A stretch of 64,000 bases of DNA. It comes from Actinoplanes sp. TBRC 11911. Its GTDB lineage: Bacteria > Actinomycetota > Actinomycetes > Mycobacteriales > Micromonosporaceae. The notes under the pieces were generated by a model. That model was not told where the DNA came from and did no database searches. It saw nothing but the letters and a program-made list of their open reading frames with translations. A program made the position numbers and the translations under genes. The DNA lies in contig NZ_JABBNC010000008.1 of assembly GCF_012933445.1 (NCBI RefSeq), forward strand, positions 186,001 through 250,000. The letters are read 5' to 3'. Positions 33,146 through 42,154 of this stretch are shown piece by piece (the first letter of the stretch is position 1; every line of letters begins with the position of its first letter).

Positions 33146-36100
33146 GTGTCCCGTGCCCAATTTCGACGGATAGCCGCCGGTGCGCTGTCACTGTCCACGG
33201 TGGGCGTAGCCGCCTCGCTGTTCGCCACCCCGGCGAACGCCAACCCGGCCGGTGACGGCCTGGTCATCAGCGAGGCGTACGTCAACGGTGGATCCATCGG
33301 TGCGAGCTTTCTGAACAAATTCATCGAGCTGTTCAACCCGACGTCAAGCGCGATCAACCTGAGCGGCGACTCGCTGCAGTACCGCGCCCCGACCAGCACC
33401 GTCGTCCCGAGTGGATCGCAGGTGTTCGCCCTGTCCGGGACGGTGGCCGCGCACGGTCACTTCCTCATCCAGCTGCCCGGCAACGGCGCCGCCTCGAACC
33501 CGGGCGCGCCGCTTCCGGCCGCCGACCTGAGCACCGGCGGCAGCGTCAACCCCGGCGCGGGCGGCGGCACATTATTCATCGCCAGCGGCACGTCCGGCGT
33601 TCTGCCGACCGACCCCGCGGTCATCGACAAGATCGGCTGGGGCACCAGCAACTCGCCCGAGAAGACCGCGGCGACCGGCAACTCGCTGGTGCTCAGCTAC
33701 CAGCGCGCGGCGACCGGCGCGGACACCGACGACAACTCCGCGGACTTCACGGTCGCCACGCCCGTCCCGCAGAACGCGGCCGGTGACGGCGGCGTCACCA
33801 CCGTCACGGTGACCAATCCCGGCACCCAGAACGGCGTGCAGGGAACGGCCGTCGCGCCGGTCACCCTCCGGGCGTCGGGCGGCTCCGGGGCGTACACGTG
33901 GCAAGCAAGCGGCCTGCCGACCGGCCTGACCCTCTCGGACGCCGGGGTGATCTCGGGGACGCCGGCGCAGGCCGGCACCTCGACGGTGACCGTCACCGCG
34001 ACCGACGGCGACGGCGCCACCGGCTCGGCGACCTTCACCTTCCAGGTCTCCGGCCCGGCGCAGGACCTCAGCATCGCGCAGATCCAGGGCACCGACACCG
34101 ACACCTCCCCGTACGCCGGGCAGACCGTGACCACCGAAGGTGTGGTGACCGCGGCCTACCCGTCCGGCGGCTTCAGCGGCTTCTTCGTCGAGACCCCGGG
34201 TCCGGACACCACGCCCGGCGCCTCGGACGGCGTCTTCGTGTTCGGCTCGATCTCGGCCGCCGCGGTGAGCGTCGGCGAGAGCGTCCGGGTCACCGGCAAG
34301 GTGTCCGAGTTCCAGGGCGAGACCGAGATCAGCACCCCCACGGTGAGCAAGCTGGACTCCCCGCTGCCGGCCGTCACGCCGCGCACGCTGCCGTGGTCGC
34401 AGCTGGACACCGACGCGGAGAAGGAGGCGCACGAGGGCGAGCTGCTCACCCCGCAGGGCGCCTTCACCGTCAGCGACAACTACGACGCCAACTTCTACGG
34501 CTCGTTCACGCTCGCGGCCGGCACCACGCCGCTGCGCCAGCCCACCGACGCCGGCAAGGCGGGCAGCCCCGCCGCCGTCGCCACGACCGCGGACAACGCC
34601 GCGCGGATGGTCACGCTGGACGACGGGTCGAGCACCAACTTCTCGACCGCCGCGAACAGCGCGACGCCGCTGCCGTGGCTGACCACCACCAACCCGGTGA
34701 GCGTCGGCGCCACGGTGAGCTTCCACCAGCCGGTGGTGCTCGACTACCGGTTCTCGCTGTGGAACTTCCAGCCGCGCGCCCAGGTCGCCGACGACGGTGC
34801 GGCGGTCGCGACGTTCAGCGACCGGCGTTCGGCCAACGAGCACCCGGACACGCTGAGCGGCACCAAGCTGGCGACGTTCAACGTGGAGAACTACTTCCCG
34901 ATGACCGGCGAGCGGTACGTGTCCGCCGGGCTCGGCACCTGCTCGTACTACAACGACCGCGCGGGTAACCACATCGCGGTCAACACCTGCACGGGTGCCG
35001 ACGGCCACGCCCCGGGCCCGCGCGGCGCCGCGGACGCGACCTCGTTCGCCCGTCAGCAGTCGAAGATCGTCACCGGCATCAACCGGCTCGACGCGAGTGT
35101 CGTGTCGCTCGAGGAGATCGAGAACTCGGCGTGGTTCGGCGAGCCGCGCGACACCGCGCTCTCCGGGCTGGTGGACGCGCTGAACACGGCCGCCGGTGCC
35201 AAGGTCTGGGCGTACGTGCCGTCGCCCGCGGCCTCGGCGCTGCCGCCGCTGGATCACCAGGACGTGATCCGGACGGCGTTCATCTACAAGCCGGCCGACA
35301 TCACCCCCGTCGGGGTGTCCGCCGTGCTGACCACCTCGTCGGACGACGGCGAGCCGTTCTCCATCGCCCGCGAGCCGCTGGCGCAGGGCTTCAAGAAGGC
35401 CGGGGCGGCCGACTCGGACGCGTTCCTGGTCGTGGCCAACCACTGGAAGTCGAAGGGTGCGGGCGCGCCGCTCTACCCCGGCGACGAGGAGGACACGTCC
35501 TCGCCGGCCGTGGACCAGGGCGCCTACAACGCCACCCGGGTGCGTGAGGCGCAGGACACCATGGCGTTCGCCTCGCAGTCCGCGGCGGCCCTCGGCACGA
35601 ACCGCATCTTCCTGGTGGGCGACTTCAACTCGTACACCCACGAGGACCCCATGGAGACCCTGTACGCCGGTGGCTACACCGACCTGGGCAGCAAGTACCG
35701 CACGTCGGAGTGGACGTACTCGTTCAACAGCCTGGAGGGTTCGCTCGACCACGTGCTGGCGAACGGTCCCGCCCTGGCGATGGCGACGGGTGCCGACATC
35801 TGGCAGATCAACGCCCAGGAAGCGGTGGCGTACGCGTACAGCCGCTACAACTACAACGCGACGCTGCTGTTCAACGGCGCCGACCCGTTCGCGGCCTCCG
35901 ACCACGACCCGGTGCTGGTGGGCCTGACCCTGCCGTCGACCCCGGCGTGGTCCGCCACGAAGATCTACAACACCGGCGACGTGGTCTCCTACCAGGGCGG
36001 CACGTGGCGCGCCCTGTGGTGGACCCAGAACCAGAAGCCGGGCGACCCGTACGGCGCGTGGGAGCAGCTCGCCACCGCCCCGGACGGCACCACCCTGTGG

Positions 36101-36226
36101 ACGGCGTCGCGCATCTTCAACACCGGCGACGTGGTCTCCTACCAGGGCAAGAGGTACGTGGCCCAGTGGTGGACCCGCAACCAGGCCCCGGGCGACCCGT
36201 GGGGCCCCTGGAAGCCGGCCGCCTAG
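33146..36226 (+). CDS. Secreted ExeM/NucH-type nuclease with LTD, Ig-like and two chitin-binding modules
   Basis: A 1026-residue multidomain protein: signal peptide (1-33, ATPANA), lamin-tail domain (about 35-190; LVISEAYVNGG, IELFNPTSSAINLSG), a putative Ig module (about 215-305; LPTGLTLSDAGVISGTP), an OB-fold-like segment (about 305-560), an endonuclease/exonuclease/phosphatase domain (about 570-930; ATFNVENYFP, VSLEEIENSAW, VANHWKSKG, LVGDFNSYTHEDP, ASDHDPVLVGL) and two type 3 chitin-binding modules (WSATKIYNTGDVVSYQGG, WTASRIFNTGDVVSYQGK). It should degrade extracellular DNA while bound to chitin or a related polymer. GTG start follows GGGAGG. No membrane anchor at the C-terminus. Confidence 0.88.
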   Translation: MSRAQFRRIAAGALSLSTVGVAASLFATPANANPAGDGLVISEAYVNGGSIGASFLNKFIELFNPTSSAINLSGDSLQYRAPTSTVVPSGSQVFALSGTVAAHGHFLIQLPGNGAASNPGAPLPAADLSTGGSVNPGAGGGTLFIASGTSGVLPTDPAVIDKIGWGTSNSPEKTAATGNSLVLSYQRAATGADTDDNSADFTVATPVPQNAAGDGGVTTVTVTNPGTQNGVQGTAVAPVTLRASGGSGAYTWQASGLPTGLTLSDAGVISGTPAQAGTSTVTVTATDGDGATGSATFTFQVSGPAQDLSIAQIQGTDTDTSPYAGQTVTTEGVVTAAYPSGGFSGFFVETPGPDTTPGASDGVFVFGSISAAAVSVGESVRVTGKVSEFQGETEISTPTVSKLDSPLPAVTPRTLPWSQLDTDAEKEAHEGELLTPQGAFTVSDNYDANFYGSFTLAAGTTPLRQPTDAGKAGSPAAVATTADNAARMVTLDDGSSTNFSTAANSATPLPWLTTTNPVSVGATVSFHQPVVLDYRFSLWNFQPRAQVADDGAAVATFSDRRSANEHPDTLSGTKLATFNVENYFPMTGERYVSAGLGTCSYYNDRAGNHIAVNTCTGADGHAPGPRGAADATSFARQQSKIVTGINRLDASVVSLEEIENSAWFGEPRDTALSGLVDALNTAAGAKVWAYVPSPAASALPPLDHQDVIRTAFIYKPADITPVGVSAVLTTSSDDGEPFSIAREPLAQGFKKAGAADSDAFLVVANHWKSKGAGAPLYPGDEEDTSSPAVDQGAYNATRVREAQDTMAFASQSAAALGTNRIFLVGDFNSYTHEDPMETLYAGGYTDLGSKYRTSEWTYSFNSLEGSLDHVLANGPALAMATGADIWQINAQEAVAYAYSRYNYNATLLFNGADPFAASDHDPVLVGLTLPSTPAWSATKIYNTGDVVSYQGGTWRALWWTQNQKPGDPYGAWEQLATAPDGTTLWTASRIFNTGDVVSYQGKRYVAQWWTRNQAPGDPWGPWKPAA

Positions 36227-36234
36227 TGAGGTTT

Positions 36235-36268
36235 GAGGTCGCCTCCGGCACCCACCGGGGGCGGCCTC
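36235..36268 (+). terminator. Hairpin terminator of the nuclease gene
   Basis: GAGGTCGCCTCCGG (36235-36248) pairs with 36255-36268 with two G-T pairs, loop 6 nt. Confidence 0.65.
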
Positions 36269-36302
36269 GCCGTCAGCTCAACAGCTCCACGGCCTCGTGA
36301 GT

Positions 36303-36694
36303 CGCTGTGGCGATCCGTTTGCGGCCGGGTGGTCCCGCTATGTGGACACCGCGGTCACATCGTGGATTTTTGTGAACCTTGGAAAGTTGCGCCCACATAC
36401 GAGCCATAACTCTCCAAGGTTCACATTCGGCCGGAGAAAGCTGCCGGGCGAAAGCCTCGTTACGTGACAAAAGTATTCTCTACAATGGACGTTTATCCCA
36501 CATTGCGGACGGTGGGTCCATGATGCGGGCGCGGGTCTCAGCAGGCGGTCGCCCGTCTCACGGAATGGAAGCGCCGCGCGGCCGCGCGCCAAGCTTGCCT
36601 GTCCGGCGGCCCAGCCGATCGGAAAAATATCACGAAATGTCGGATATGTGGGGATAGGCGGGGGCTCGCGGACGGACGGCGATCAGATCGCTGA
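36303..36694 (-). repeat. Dispersed element copy 2 (392 bp), inverted relative to copy 1
   Basis: It aligns end to end with 7736-8125 in opposite orientation. Shared landmarks are the terminal GCGATCTGAT, CATATCCGACATTTC, CGTCCATTGTAGA, TTTCGCCCGGCAG, the hairpin, TCCACGATGTGACCGCGGTG and the terminal CGCCACAGCG. No terminal inverted repeats or target duplication are visible. Confidence 0.8.
36371..36425 (-). ncRNA. Conserved hairpin, copy 2
   Basis: 18-nt arms (36371-36388 and 36408-36425) with a single mismatch enclose the same 19-nt loop as copy 1, read on the minus strand. No gene runs through it. Confidence 0.45.
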
Positions 36695-36789
36695 CGTACG
36701 CGCCGGCGAACGGGCTGTTGACATATCGTTTAAATCGGGAAAAAGCGGAGGGCGCCGCTTTGATGGCCATCCGCGGTAGCGCCTGGGCC

Positions 36790-37680
36790 TCAGCGGCTGG
36801 TGCGGAGCGCGGACGGGGACGTGCCGTAGCGGGCCTGGAACAGCCTGGTGAAGTGGGCCTGGCTGGGGAAGCCCCAGTGGGCCGCCACCGCCGCGATGCT
36901 CCGGTGGCGGAACATCGGGTCGGTCAGCTCGCGGTGCGCCCCCTCCAGCCGCCGCAGGCGGATGAACTCGGTGACCGTGTACGGCTCGTTCTCGAACAGG
37001 CGGTGCAGCGTTCGCGGCGCCAGGTGCACGGCGGCGGCGACCCGGGCGTGGGTCAGGTCCGGGTCGGTCAGGTGCGTGCGGGCGTACCCGAGAACCTGGG
37101 AACGCAGAGCGTCAGCCGCCATGTCGTACTGGGGCAGCTCGGTCGCGCCGACGGTGCCGGCGATCAGGTGCAGGGCCGCTTCGCCGACCCGGTCGGCCGC
37201 GGCGCCGCGCATGGCCGGGCCCTGGCGGATGGCGGCCGAGACGAAGCCGGAGAGCACGGCTCCCGGGCCGGCGTCGATCCGGATGGGGCGGCTCATCACG
37301 TTCCGCAGGACCTGGCGTGGCACGGCGAGCGCCGCGCCGTCCACCGCCAGCACGACGCAGCTCCAGGGGTGTTCCAGCAGCACGTCGACCCGGTCCGCCG
37401 CGTCGTGGATCGCCATCGAGCCCGGCTCCAGCGGAAGCCGTTCGCCGTGCAGGTCGAGGACGCCGCTGCCGTCGACCGGGATGCAGATCCGCACGATTCC
37501 CTTGGGTTGGCGCCGGGCCGCCGGAGCGTTGAAGCGGAGTACCTGCGGCGACCCGCTGAGCCGGTACGCGGACAGCGATCCGAGCGCGGTGCGCCGCAGG
37601 GTGCCGATCGGTGCCCGGTCACCGATCGGGTCCGGGACCAGCCAGCCGAGCGCGGTGCCGATGTCGGCAGACCATGTCAT
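36790..37680 (-). CDS. AraC-family transcriptional regulator (tandem copy A)
   Basis: A 296-residue regulator. The N-terminal ~180 residues form an AraC_binding_2-like sensor domain (LSAYRLSGSPQVLRF, a VPVDGSG-like core and EPGSMAIHDAAD). The C-terminal ~100 residues carry the double helix-turn-helix of AraC/XylS (LTHARVAAAVHLAPRTLHRL; IAAVAAHWGFPSQAHFTRLF, then QARYGTSPSALR). It starts only 5 bp after the stop of its paralog, so both are probably in one transcript. Effector and target unknown; the hydroxyproline operon upstream on the same strand is a possible target. Confidence 0.85.
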   Translation of the reverse strand: MTWSADIGTALGWLVPDPIGDRAPIGTLRRTALGSLSAYRLSGSPQVLRFNAPAARRQPKGIVRICIPVDGSGVLDLHGERLPLEPGSMAIHDAADRVDVLLEHPWSCVVLAVDGAALAVPRQVLRNVMSRPIRIDAGPGAVLSGFVSAAIRQGPAMRGAAADRVGEAALHLIAGTVGATELPQYDMAADALRSQVLGYARTHLTDPDLTHARVAAAVHLAPRTLHRLFENEPYTVTEFIRLRRLEGAHRELTDPMFRHRSIAAVAAHWGFPSQAHFTRLFQARYGTSPSALRTSR

Positions 37681-37685
37681 ACCTG

Positions 37686-38723
37686 CTACGACGCGTACTC
37701 AGGCCCTGAGTTCACTTTTTGAGGCCGCCTCCGGTTCTGCTCGGAGGCGGCCTCCCCCGTGTCCTCACTCGTGCCGAACGGTAGTGCGGTCAGGGCGTTC
37801 GATTTTGCCTGTTCGCGCCGCGTGGTTTGCCCGAGCGCGCCGCGTCGCAGCGAGGACGGCGCTACCCCGTACCGGGCCTGGAAAGCCCTGGTGAAGTGGG
37901 CTTGGCTGGCAAATCCCCAGCGGGCGGCGATGCCCGCGACGGTGAGATGGCGCAGCCGCGGGTCGGCCAGCTCACCGTGGGCCGCGGCCAGCCGCCGCAG
38001 CCGGACGTACTCGGTGACGGTGTGAGCTTCGTCCTCGAACAGGCGATGCAGGGTGCGCGGCGCCATGTGGTGGGCGGCGGCGATCCGGGAGTGGGTCAGG
38101 CCGGGATCGGTCAAGTGGGCACGAACGTAACCAAGCACCCGGATCCGCTGGGCGTCCGCCGCCGCGTCGGTCTCCGGCGGCTCGCTCGCGCCGAGCAGAC
38201 CGGCGATGAGATACAGCCCGGCCTCGCCGATCGGTCCGGCCGCCGTGCTCATCGGCCCCGCGCCGGCGCGGATCACGGCCGACAGGTAGCCCGCCAGGAC
38301 GCCGCCCGGGCCGTCGTCGAGCGGGTATGTGCGGCGCAGCGACCGCCGCAGGACTTCCCGCGGCAGCGGAAGGGCGTCGCGTTCGACGGTGAGCACCATG
38401 GTCCGCCACGACCCTTTCAGCACCACGTCGAACGGGCGCCCGGCCTCGGAGACCAGCAGCTGACCGGGCATCACGCGCACCTGGGAGTCGTTCTGGCAGA
38501 CGATGCCGTAGCCGTCCAGCACGACGGAGATCCGCAGCAGATCCGCGGGTTCCTGCCGGGCCGAGCGGGCGCTGCGCCGTAACGACTGTGGCGTGCCGCT
38601 CAACCGGTACGCCTGCAACGGCCCGAGCACCGTGCGCGCCAGCGTGCCCGACGGAGAGCCGTCCCCGACCGTGCCCGGCACCAGACGGCCGAATTCCCGC
38701 AGCGCCTCCGACCAATCACACAT
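37686..38723 (-). CDS. AraC-family transcriptional regulator (tandem copy B) with a C-terminal extension
   Basis: A 345-residue paralog of the gene at 36790, similar along its length (LQAYRLSGTPQSLRR; LTHSRIAAAHHMAPRTLHRL; FASQAHFTRAFQARYGVAPS). After the normal AraC end it carries about 45 extra residues, polar and unlike the family, encoded by sequence that includes a perfect 13-bp hairpin (37721-37754). This looks like an ORF that lost its original stop and now reads through its own terminator. The hydroxyproline operon ends 47 bp before its start. Confidence 0.82.
   Translation of the reverse strand: MCDWSEALREFGRLVPGTVGDGSPSGTLARTVLGPLQAYRLSGTPQSLRRSARSARQEPADLLRISVVLDGYGIVCQNDSQVRVMPGQLLVSEAGRPFDVVLKGSWRTMVLTVERDALPLPREVLRRSLRRTYPLDDGPGGVLAGYLSAVIRAGAGPMSTAAGPIGEAGLYLIAGLLGASEPPETDAAADAQRIRVLGYVRAHLTDPGLTHSRIAAAHHMAPRTLHRLFEDEAHTVTEYVRLRRLAAAHGELADPRLRHLTVAGIAARWGFASQAHFTRAFQARYGVAPSSLRRGALGQTTRREQAKSNALTALPFGTSEDTGEAASEQNRRRPQKVNSGPEYAS
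37721..37754 (-). terminator. Terminator-like hairpin inside the 3' end of the AraC copy B reading frame
   Basis: GAGGCCGCCTCCG (37721-37733) pairs perfectly with 37742-37754 over an 8-nt loop. It lies 35 bp before the annotated stop, within coding sequence, which is unusual for a terminator. Confidence 0.55.
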
Positions 38724-38769
38724 GGCAGTAAGACGTATCGGAGGAGCCGAGGTTCAGATGGATCTCCCG

Positions 38770-40212
38770 CTAGCCGACGGCCTCGCCCCACCGCGCGGAG
38801 AGCCCGGCCGCGGATAGCGTCTGGGGCACCCCCCACGGGTTGTCGTCGCGCAGCGGCTCCGGCAGCAGCGCCGGCGGGCAGTCCTGATACGTGACCGGGC
38901 GCAGGAAGCGGGCGATCGCCGCCGTGCCGACCGAGGTCGTCGTCGGGTTGGTGGTGGCCGGGAAGGGCCCGCCGTGCTGCATCGCGGGCGTCACCGCGAC
39001 GCCGGTGGGCCAGCCGTTGAACAGCAGCCGCCCGGTGCGCTCGCGCAGCACCTCGACGACATCGCGCAGCCACGGCGAGTCCTCGTCCTGTCCGATGTGG
39101 ACGCCAGCGGCCAGCGAGCCCTCCACGAGCACCTCGAGGTCCTCGGCCAGGCCCTCCGACGGGTCGTATCGCACCACTATGGACAGTGGCCCGAACGCCT
39201 CGGCCAGCAACGTGTCCCGGTGCCGGGCCAGATTCGCGAGGTCCGTCTCGACCAGGGTGGGTGCGGCGCCGCCATCATCCAGGGTTCCTTCGAGCAGCAC
39301 CCGTACGCCTGGGGTACCGAGCACCTCCGTACGGCGGCGCGAGTACCCACCGACGATGCCCGGATGCAGCAGTGGCTGCGAGCCGATCCCGGCGAACGCC
39401 TCCCGCGGGTCGAACGAGCCCGGCACGAACAGCAGTCCCGGTTTCGTGCACAGCTGACCGGCCGAACCGGTGACGCTGGCGGCGTACCCGGCCGCGATCT
39501 GCGACGCGCGCTCGGCCGCCGCGGCCTCCGTTATCACGACCGGGTTGAGGCTGCCGAGCTCGCCGTAGAACGGGATCGGCCGCGGGCGCTCGGCCGCGAT
39601 CCGCGCCAGGATCTGCCCGGCCTGCAACGAGCCGGTGAAGCTGGCCGCGGCGATCCGGTCGTCGCGCAGCGCCTCGACGCCCTCGTCCTGGCCGTGGATC
39701 AGCCCCAGGACGTCCGCGGGCATCCCGGATGCGACCAGTGCGCCACGCATGATGTCGGCGGTCATGTCGGAGAGCTTCGGGTGGCCGGGGTGCGCCTTCA
39801 CCAGCACCGGGCATCCCGCCGCCAGCGCCGACGCGGTGTCGCCGCCGGCCACCGAGAAGGCGAACGGGAAGTTGCTGGCGGCGAAGTTCAGCACCGGTCC
39901 GAGGGGCACCAGGTAACGGCGTAGATCGGGACGTGGGCCGAGGACGAAGTCCGGGTCGGCGGGGTCGAGGCGTACGTCCAAAAACGCACCCGCGGCCGCG
40001 ACCTCAGCGAAAAGCCGGAGCTGCACGGTGGTTCGTCGCAGTTCGCCGCACAGCCGTCCCTCGGCCAGGCCGGTCTCCGCCTGCGCTTGCGGGACCAGCT
40101 CGCCGGCCGCGTCGTCCAGCGCGTCGGCGATCGCCACCAGCGCGCGCCCCCGCCGGCGTGGTTCGGCCGATCCCCACGCCGGGGCGAGGGCCGCGATGCT
40201 TTCTAGACTCAT
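38770..40212 (-). CDS. 2-oxoglutarate semialdehyde dehydrogenase (NADP+-type aldehyde dehydrogenase)
   Basis: A 480-residue aldehyde dehydrogenase and the last enzyme of the hydroxyproline operon; it would oxidise 2-oxoglutarate semialdehyde to 2-oxoglutarate. The nucleotide site is PVLNFAASNFPFAFSVAGGD, the general base Glu is in FYGELGSLNPVVI and the catalytic Cys is in TGSAGQLCTKPG; the ELGSLNPV motif is typical of KGSADH-type enzymes. ATG 40212 follows GAGGATTCTC. It lies 8 bp after the epimerase stop, in the same transcript. Confidence 0.88.
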   Translation of the reverse strand: MSLESIAALAPAWGSAEPRRRGRALVAIADALDDAAGELVPQAQAETGLAEGRLCGELRRTTVQLRLFAEVAAAGAFLDVRLDPADPDFVLGPRPDLRRYLVPLGPVLNFAASNFPFAFSVAGGDTASALAAGCPVLVKAHPGHPKLSDMTADIMRGALVASGMPADVLGLIHGQDEGVEALRDDRIAAASFTGSLQAGQILARIAAERPRPIPFYGELGSLNPVVITEAAAAERASQIAAGYAASVTGSAGQLCTKPGLLFVPGSFDPREAFAGIGSQPLLHPGIVGGYSRRRTEVLGTPGVRVLLEGTLDDGGAAPTLVETDLANLARHRDTLLAEAFGPLSIVVRYDPSEGLAEDLEVLVEGSLAAGVHIGQDEDSPWLRDVVEVLRERTGRLLFNGWPTGVAVTPAMQHGGPFPATTNPTTTSVGTAAIARFLRPVTYQDCPPALLPEPLRDDNPWGVPQTLSAAGLSARWGEAVG

Positions 40213-40220
40213 GAGAATCC

Positions 40221-41222
40221 TCAGAACTGGAAACCGGTCGGGTACGGGTCGGTGGGGTCCAGCATGTACTGGCCGAGGCCGGTGACCCAGGCGCGGCCGG
40301 TGATGGCGGGCACGACCGCGGGCAGCCCGGCAACGGTGGTCTCGCCCAGCAGCCGCCCGGTGAAGCGGCTGCCGATGAACGACTCGTTGACGAATTCGTC
40401 GCCGATCGCGAGCGCGCCGCGCGCCCAGAGCTCGGCCATCCGCGCGGACGTGCCGGTGCCGCAAGGCGACCGGTCGAACCAGCCGGGATGAATGGCCATC
40501 GCGTGCCGGGAATGGCGGGCCGTCGAGCCCGGCGCGATGAACTCGACGTGATGGCAGTGGTCCACGCCGTCGATCTCCGGATGCTTGGGCGGGTCCTGGT
40601 CGTTGATGGCCCGCATGATGGCCAGACCAGCGTCGACGATGTCGCGCTGGCGCGCCCGGTCGAACGGCAGCCGCACCGCGTCCAGGTCGACCATGGCGTA
40701 GAAGTTGCCGCCGAACGCGAGGCTGTACGGCACCGTCCCCAGGCCCGGCACGTCGATCTCGTGGTCCAGCCGGTCGCAGTAGGCCGGCACGTTCTCCAGC
40801 GTCACCGCGTCCGCGTGCCCGTCGCTGACCTGAACGGTCGCCACCACCAGGCCGGCCGGGGTGTCCAGCCGGATCGTGGTCACCGGCTCGGTCACCACGA
40901 CCATGCCAGTTTCGACCAGCACCGTGGCGACCCCGATGGTGCCGTGGCCGCACATCGGTAACAGGCCGGACACTTCGATGTAGACGACGCCGAAATCCGC
41001 GTCCGGGCGGGTGGCCGGCTGCAGGATCGCGCCGCTCATCGCCGCATGGCCGCGGGGCTCGTTCATCAGCAGTTCCCGTACGCCGTCGAGATGCTCCATG
41101 AAGTACAGGCGCTTCTCGTTCATCGTGCTGCCGGGGATCGTCCCGATGCCGCCGGTGATGACGCGGGTGGGCATGCCTTCGGTGTGCGAGTCCACCGCGG
41201 AGTAGAGCCGGGATGCGCGCAT
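40221..41222 (-). CDS. 4-hydroxyproline 2-epimerase (proline racemase family)
   Basis: A 333-residue proline racemase-fold enzyme. Both catalytic cysteines are present: MCGHGTIGVAT in the first domain and RSPCGTGTSARMAEL in the second. That pair defines racemases and epimerases; the dehydratases of the family replace the first with Thr. Start VDSHTEGMPTRVITGG is typical. It converts trans-4-hydroxy-L-proline to cis-4-hydroxy-D-proline, the first step. It follows the deaminase by 2 bp. Confidence 0.88.
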   Translation of the reverse strand: MRASRLYSAVDSHTEGMPTRVITGGIGTIPGSTMNEKRLYFMEHLDGVRELLMNEPRGHAAMSGAILQPATRPDADFGVVYIEVSGLLPMCGHGTIGVATVLVETGMVVVTEPVTTIRLDTPAGLVVATVQVSDGHADAVTLENVPAYCDRLDHEIDVPGLGTVPYSLAFGGNFYAMVDLDAVRLPFDRARQRDIVDAGLAIMRAINDQDPPKHPEIDGVDHCHHVEFIAPGSTARHSRHAMAIHPGWFDRSPCGTGTSARMAELWARGALAIGDEFVNESFIGSRFTGRLLGETTVAGLPAVVPAITGRAWVTGLGQYMLDPTDPYPTGFQF

Positions 41223-41224
41223 GG

Positions 41225-42154
41225 TCAGGCCGCCGCGGTCTCGTACTTCTCGAGGGCGTCGATCGCCCGTTGCGTCTCGGCCCGCACCCGCCGTTCGTTC
41301 TCGGCGCTGAGCGGTCCGCGCGGCGGCCGGCAGGGTCCGCCGTACCGCCCCACCATGTCCATGCTGAGCTTGATGGCCTGCACGAACTCGGTCCGCGAAT
41401 CCCAGCGGAACACCGGCACGAGATTCTGGTACAGCTCGCGGGCGGTGTTGTAGTCACCCTCGTGCATGAGCTCGTAGAGGCGGACCGACTCGGCCGGGAA
41501 CGCGTTCGGGAAGCCGGCGAACCAGCCGACCGCGCCGTCGATCATCAGCTCGAACAGGACGTCGTCGGCGCCGGCCACCACGTCGATGTCACACCGCTCG
41601 CGGATCTCGAACAGCCGGCGCACGTCGCCGCTGAACTCCTTGACGGCGACCACGTTGTCGATCTGGGCGATCTCGGCCACCAGCGAGGGGACTAGATCCA
41701 CCTTCGTGTCGTACGGGTTGTTGTAAATCATCATCGGCAGCCCGGCCCCGGCGATCCGCCGGTAATGCTCGACGACCTCGCGGTCGCTGGCCCGGTACAT
41801 GGTGGGCGGCAGCGCGAGCACGCCGTCGGCCCCGTCCTCGGCGGCCAGGTCGGCCCAGTGCCGCGCCTGATGCCAGCCCGGACCGTGCACCCCCGCGACG
41901 ACGACCCCACGCCCGTCGACCGCCTCCACGGCGACCTGCACGACGCGGCGGCGCTCCTCGTCGGTCAGCGACGAATACTCACCGAGCGATCCGTTGGGTC
42001 CCACGCCGCGGCAGCCGTTGCGGATCAGCCAGTCGCAGTGCTCGGCGTACCGGTCGTAGTCGACAGCGAGTCCCGCCGGGGCGTTGCGGTCCTCGCGATA
42101 AGGGAGGGCGGCGGCCACGATGACGCCGCGCAGGTCTTGGGTGTTCCGGCTCAT
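41225..42154 (-). CDS. 1-pyrroline-4-hydroxy-2-carboxylate deaminase (DapA family)
   Basis: A 309-residue DHDPS/NAL-family TIM-barrel. The Schiff-base lysine is in NVVAVKEFSGD, the Tyr of the active site is in MMIYNNPYDT and the substrate-loop motif is GPNGSLGEYSSLT. In this operon it should deaminate 1-pyrroline-4-hydroxy-2-carboxylate to 2-oxoglutarate semialdehyde rather than make dihydrodipicolinate. Its ATG overlaps the stop of the upstream dehydrogenase subunit by 4 bp. Confidence 0.88.
   Translation of the reverse strand: MSRNTQDLRGVIVAAALPYREDRNAPAGLAVDYDRYAEHCDWLIRNGCRGVGPNGSLGEYSSLTDEERRRVVQVAVEAVDGRGVVVAGVHGPGWHQARHWADLAAEDGADGVLALPPTMYRASDREVVEHYRRIAGAGLPMMIYNNPYDTKVDLVPSLVAEIAQIDNVVAVKEFSGDVRRLFEIRERCDIDVVAGADDVLFELMIDGAVGWFAGFPNAFPAESVRLYELMHEGDYNTARELYQNLVPVFRWDSRTEFVQAIKLSMDMVGRYGGPCRPPRGPLSAENERRVRAETQRAIDALEKYETAAA

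Larger units (their letters stand above)
36227..36789. other. Intergenic region holding a terminator and dispersed element copy 2
   Basis: No gene seen. Most of it is the second copy of the dispersed element. The last ~95 bp contain TTGACA followed by an AT-rich CGTTTAAATCG stretch near 36720-36740, promoter-like on the plus strand but with no gene to drive. Confidence 0.65.

Noticed and set aside
33572..35905. A 777-residue minus-strand frame opposite the nuclease gene
   Set aside because: Antisense frame of a strongly supported secreted nuclease; composition is Arg/Gly/Val-rich without motifs.
38770..41457. An 895-residue aldehyde dehydrogenase frame
   Set aside because: The extra N-terminal sequence is the out-of-frame epimerase gene; the true start is ATG 40212 with its own ribosome site.
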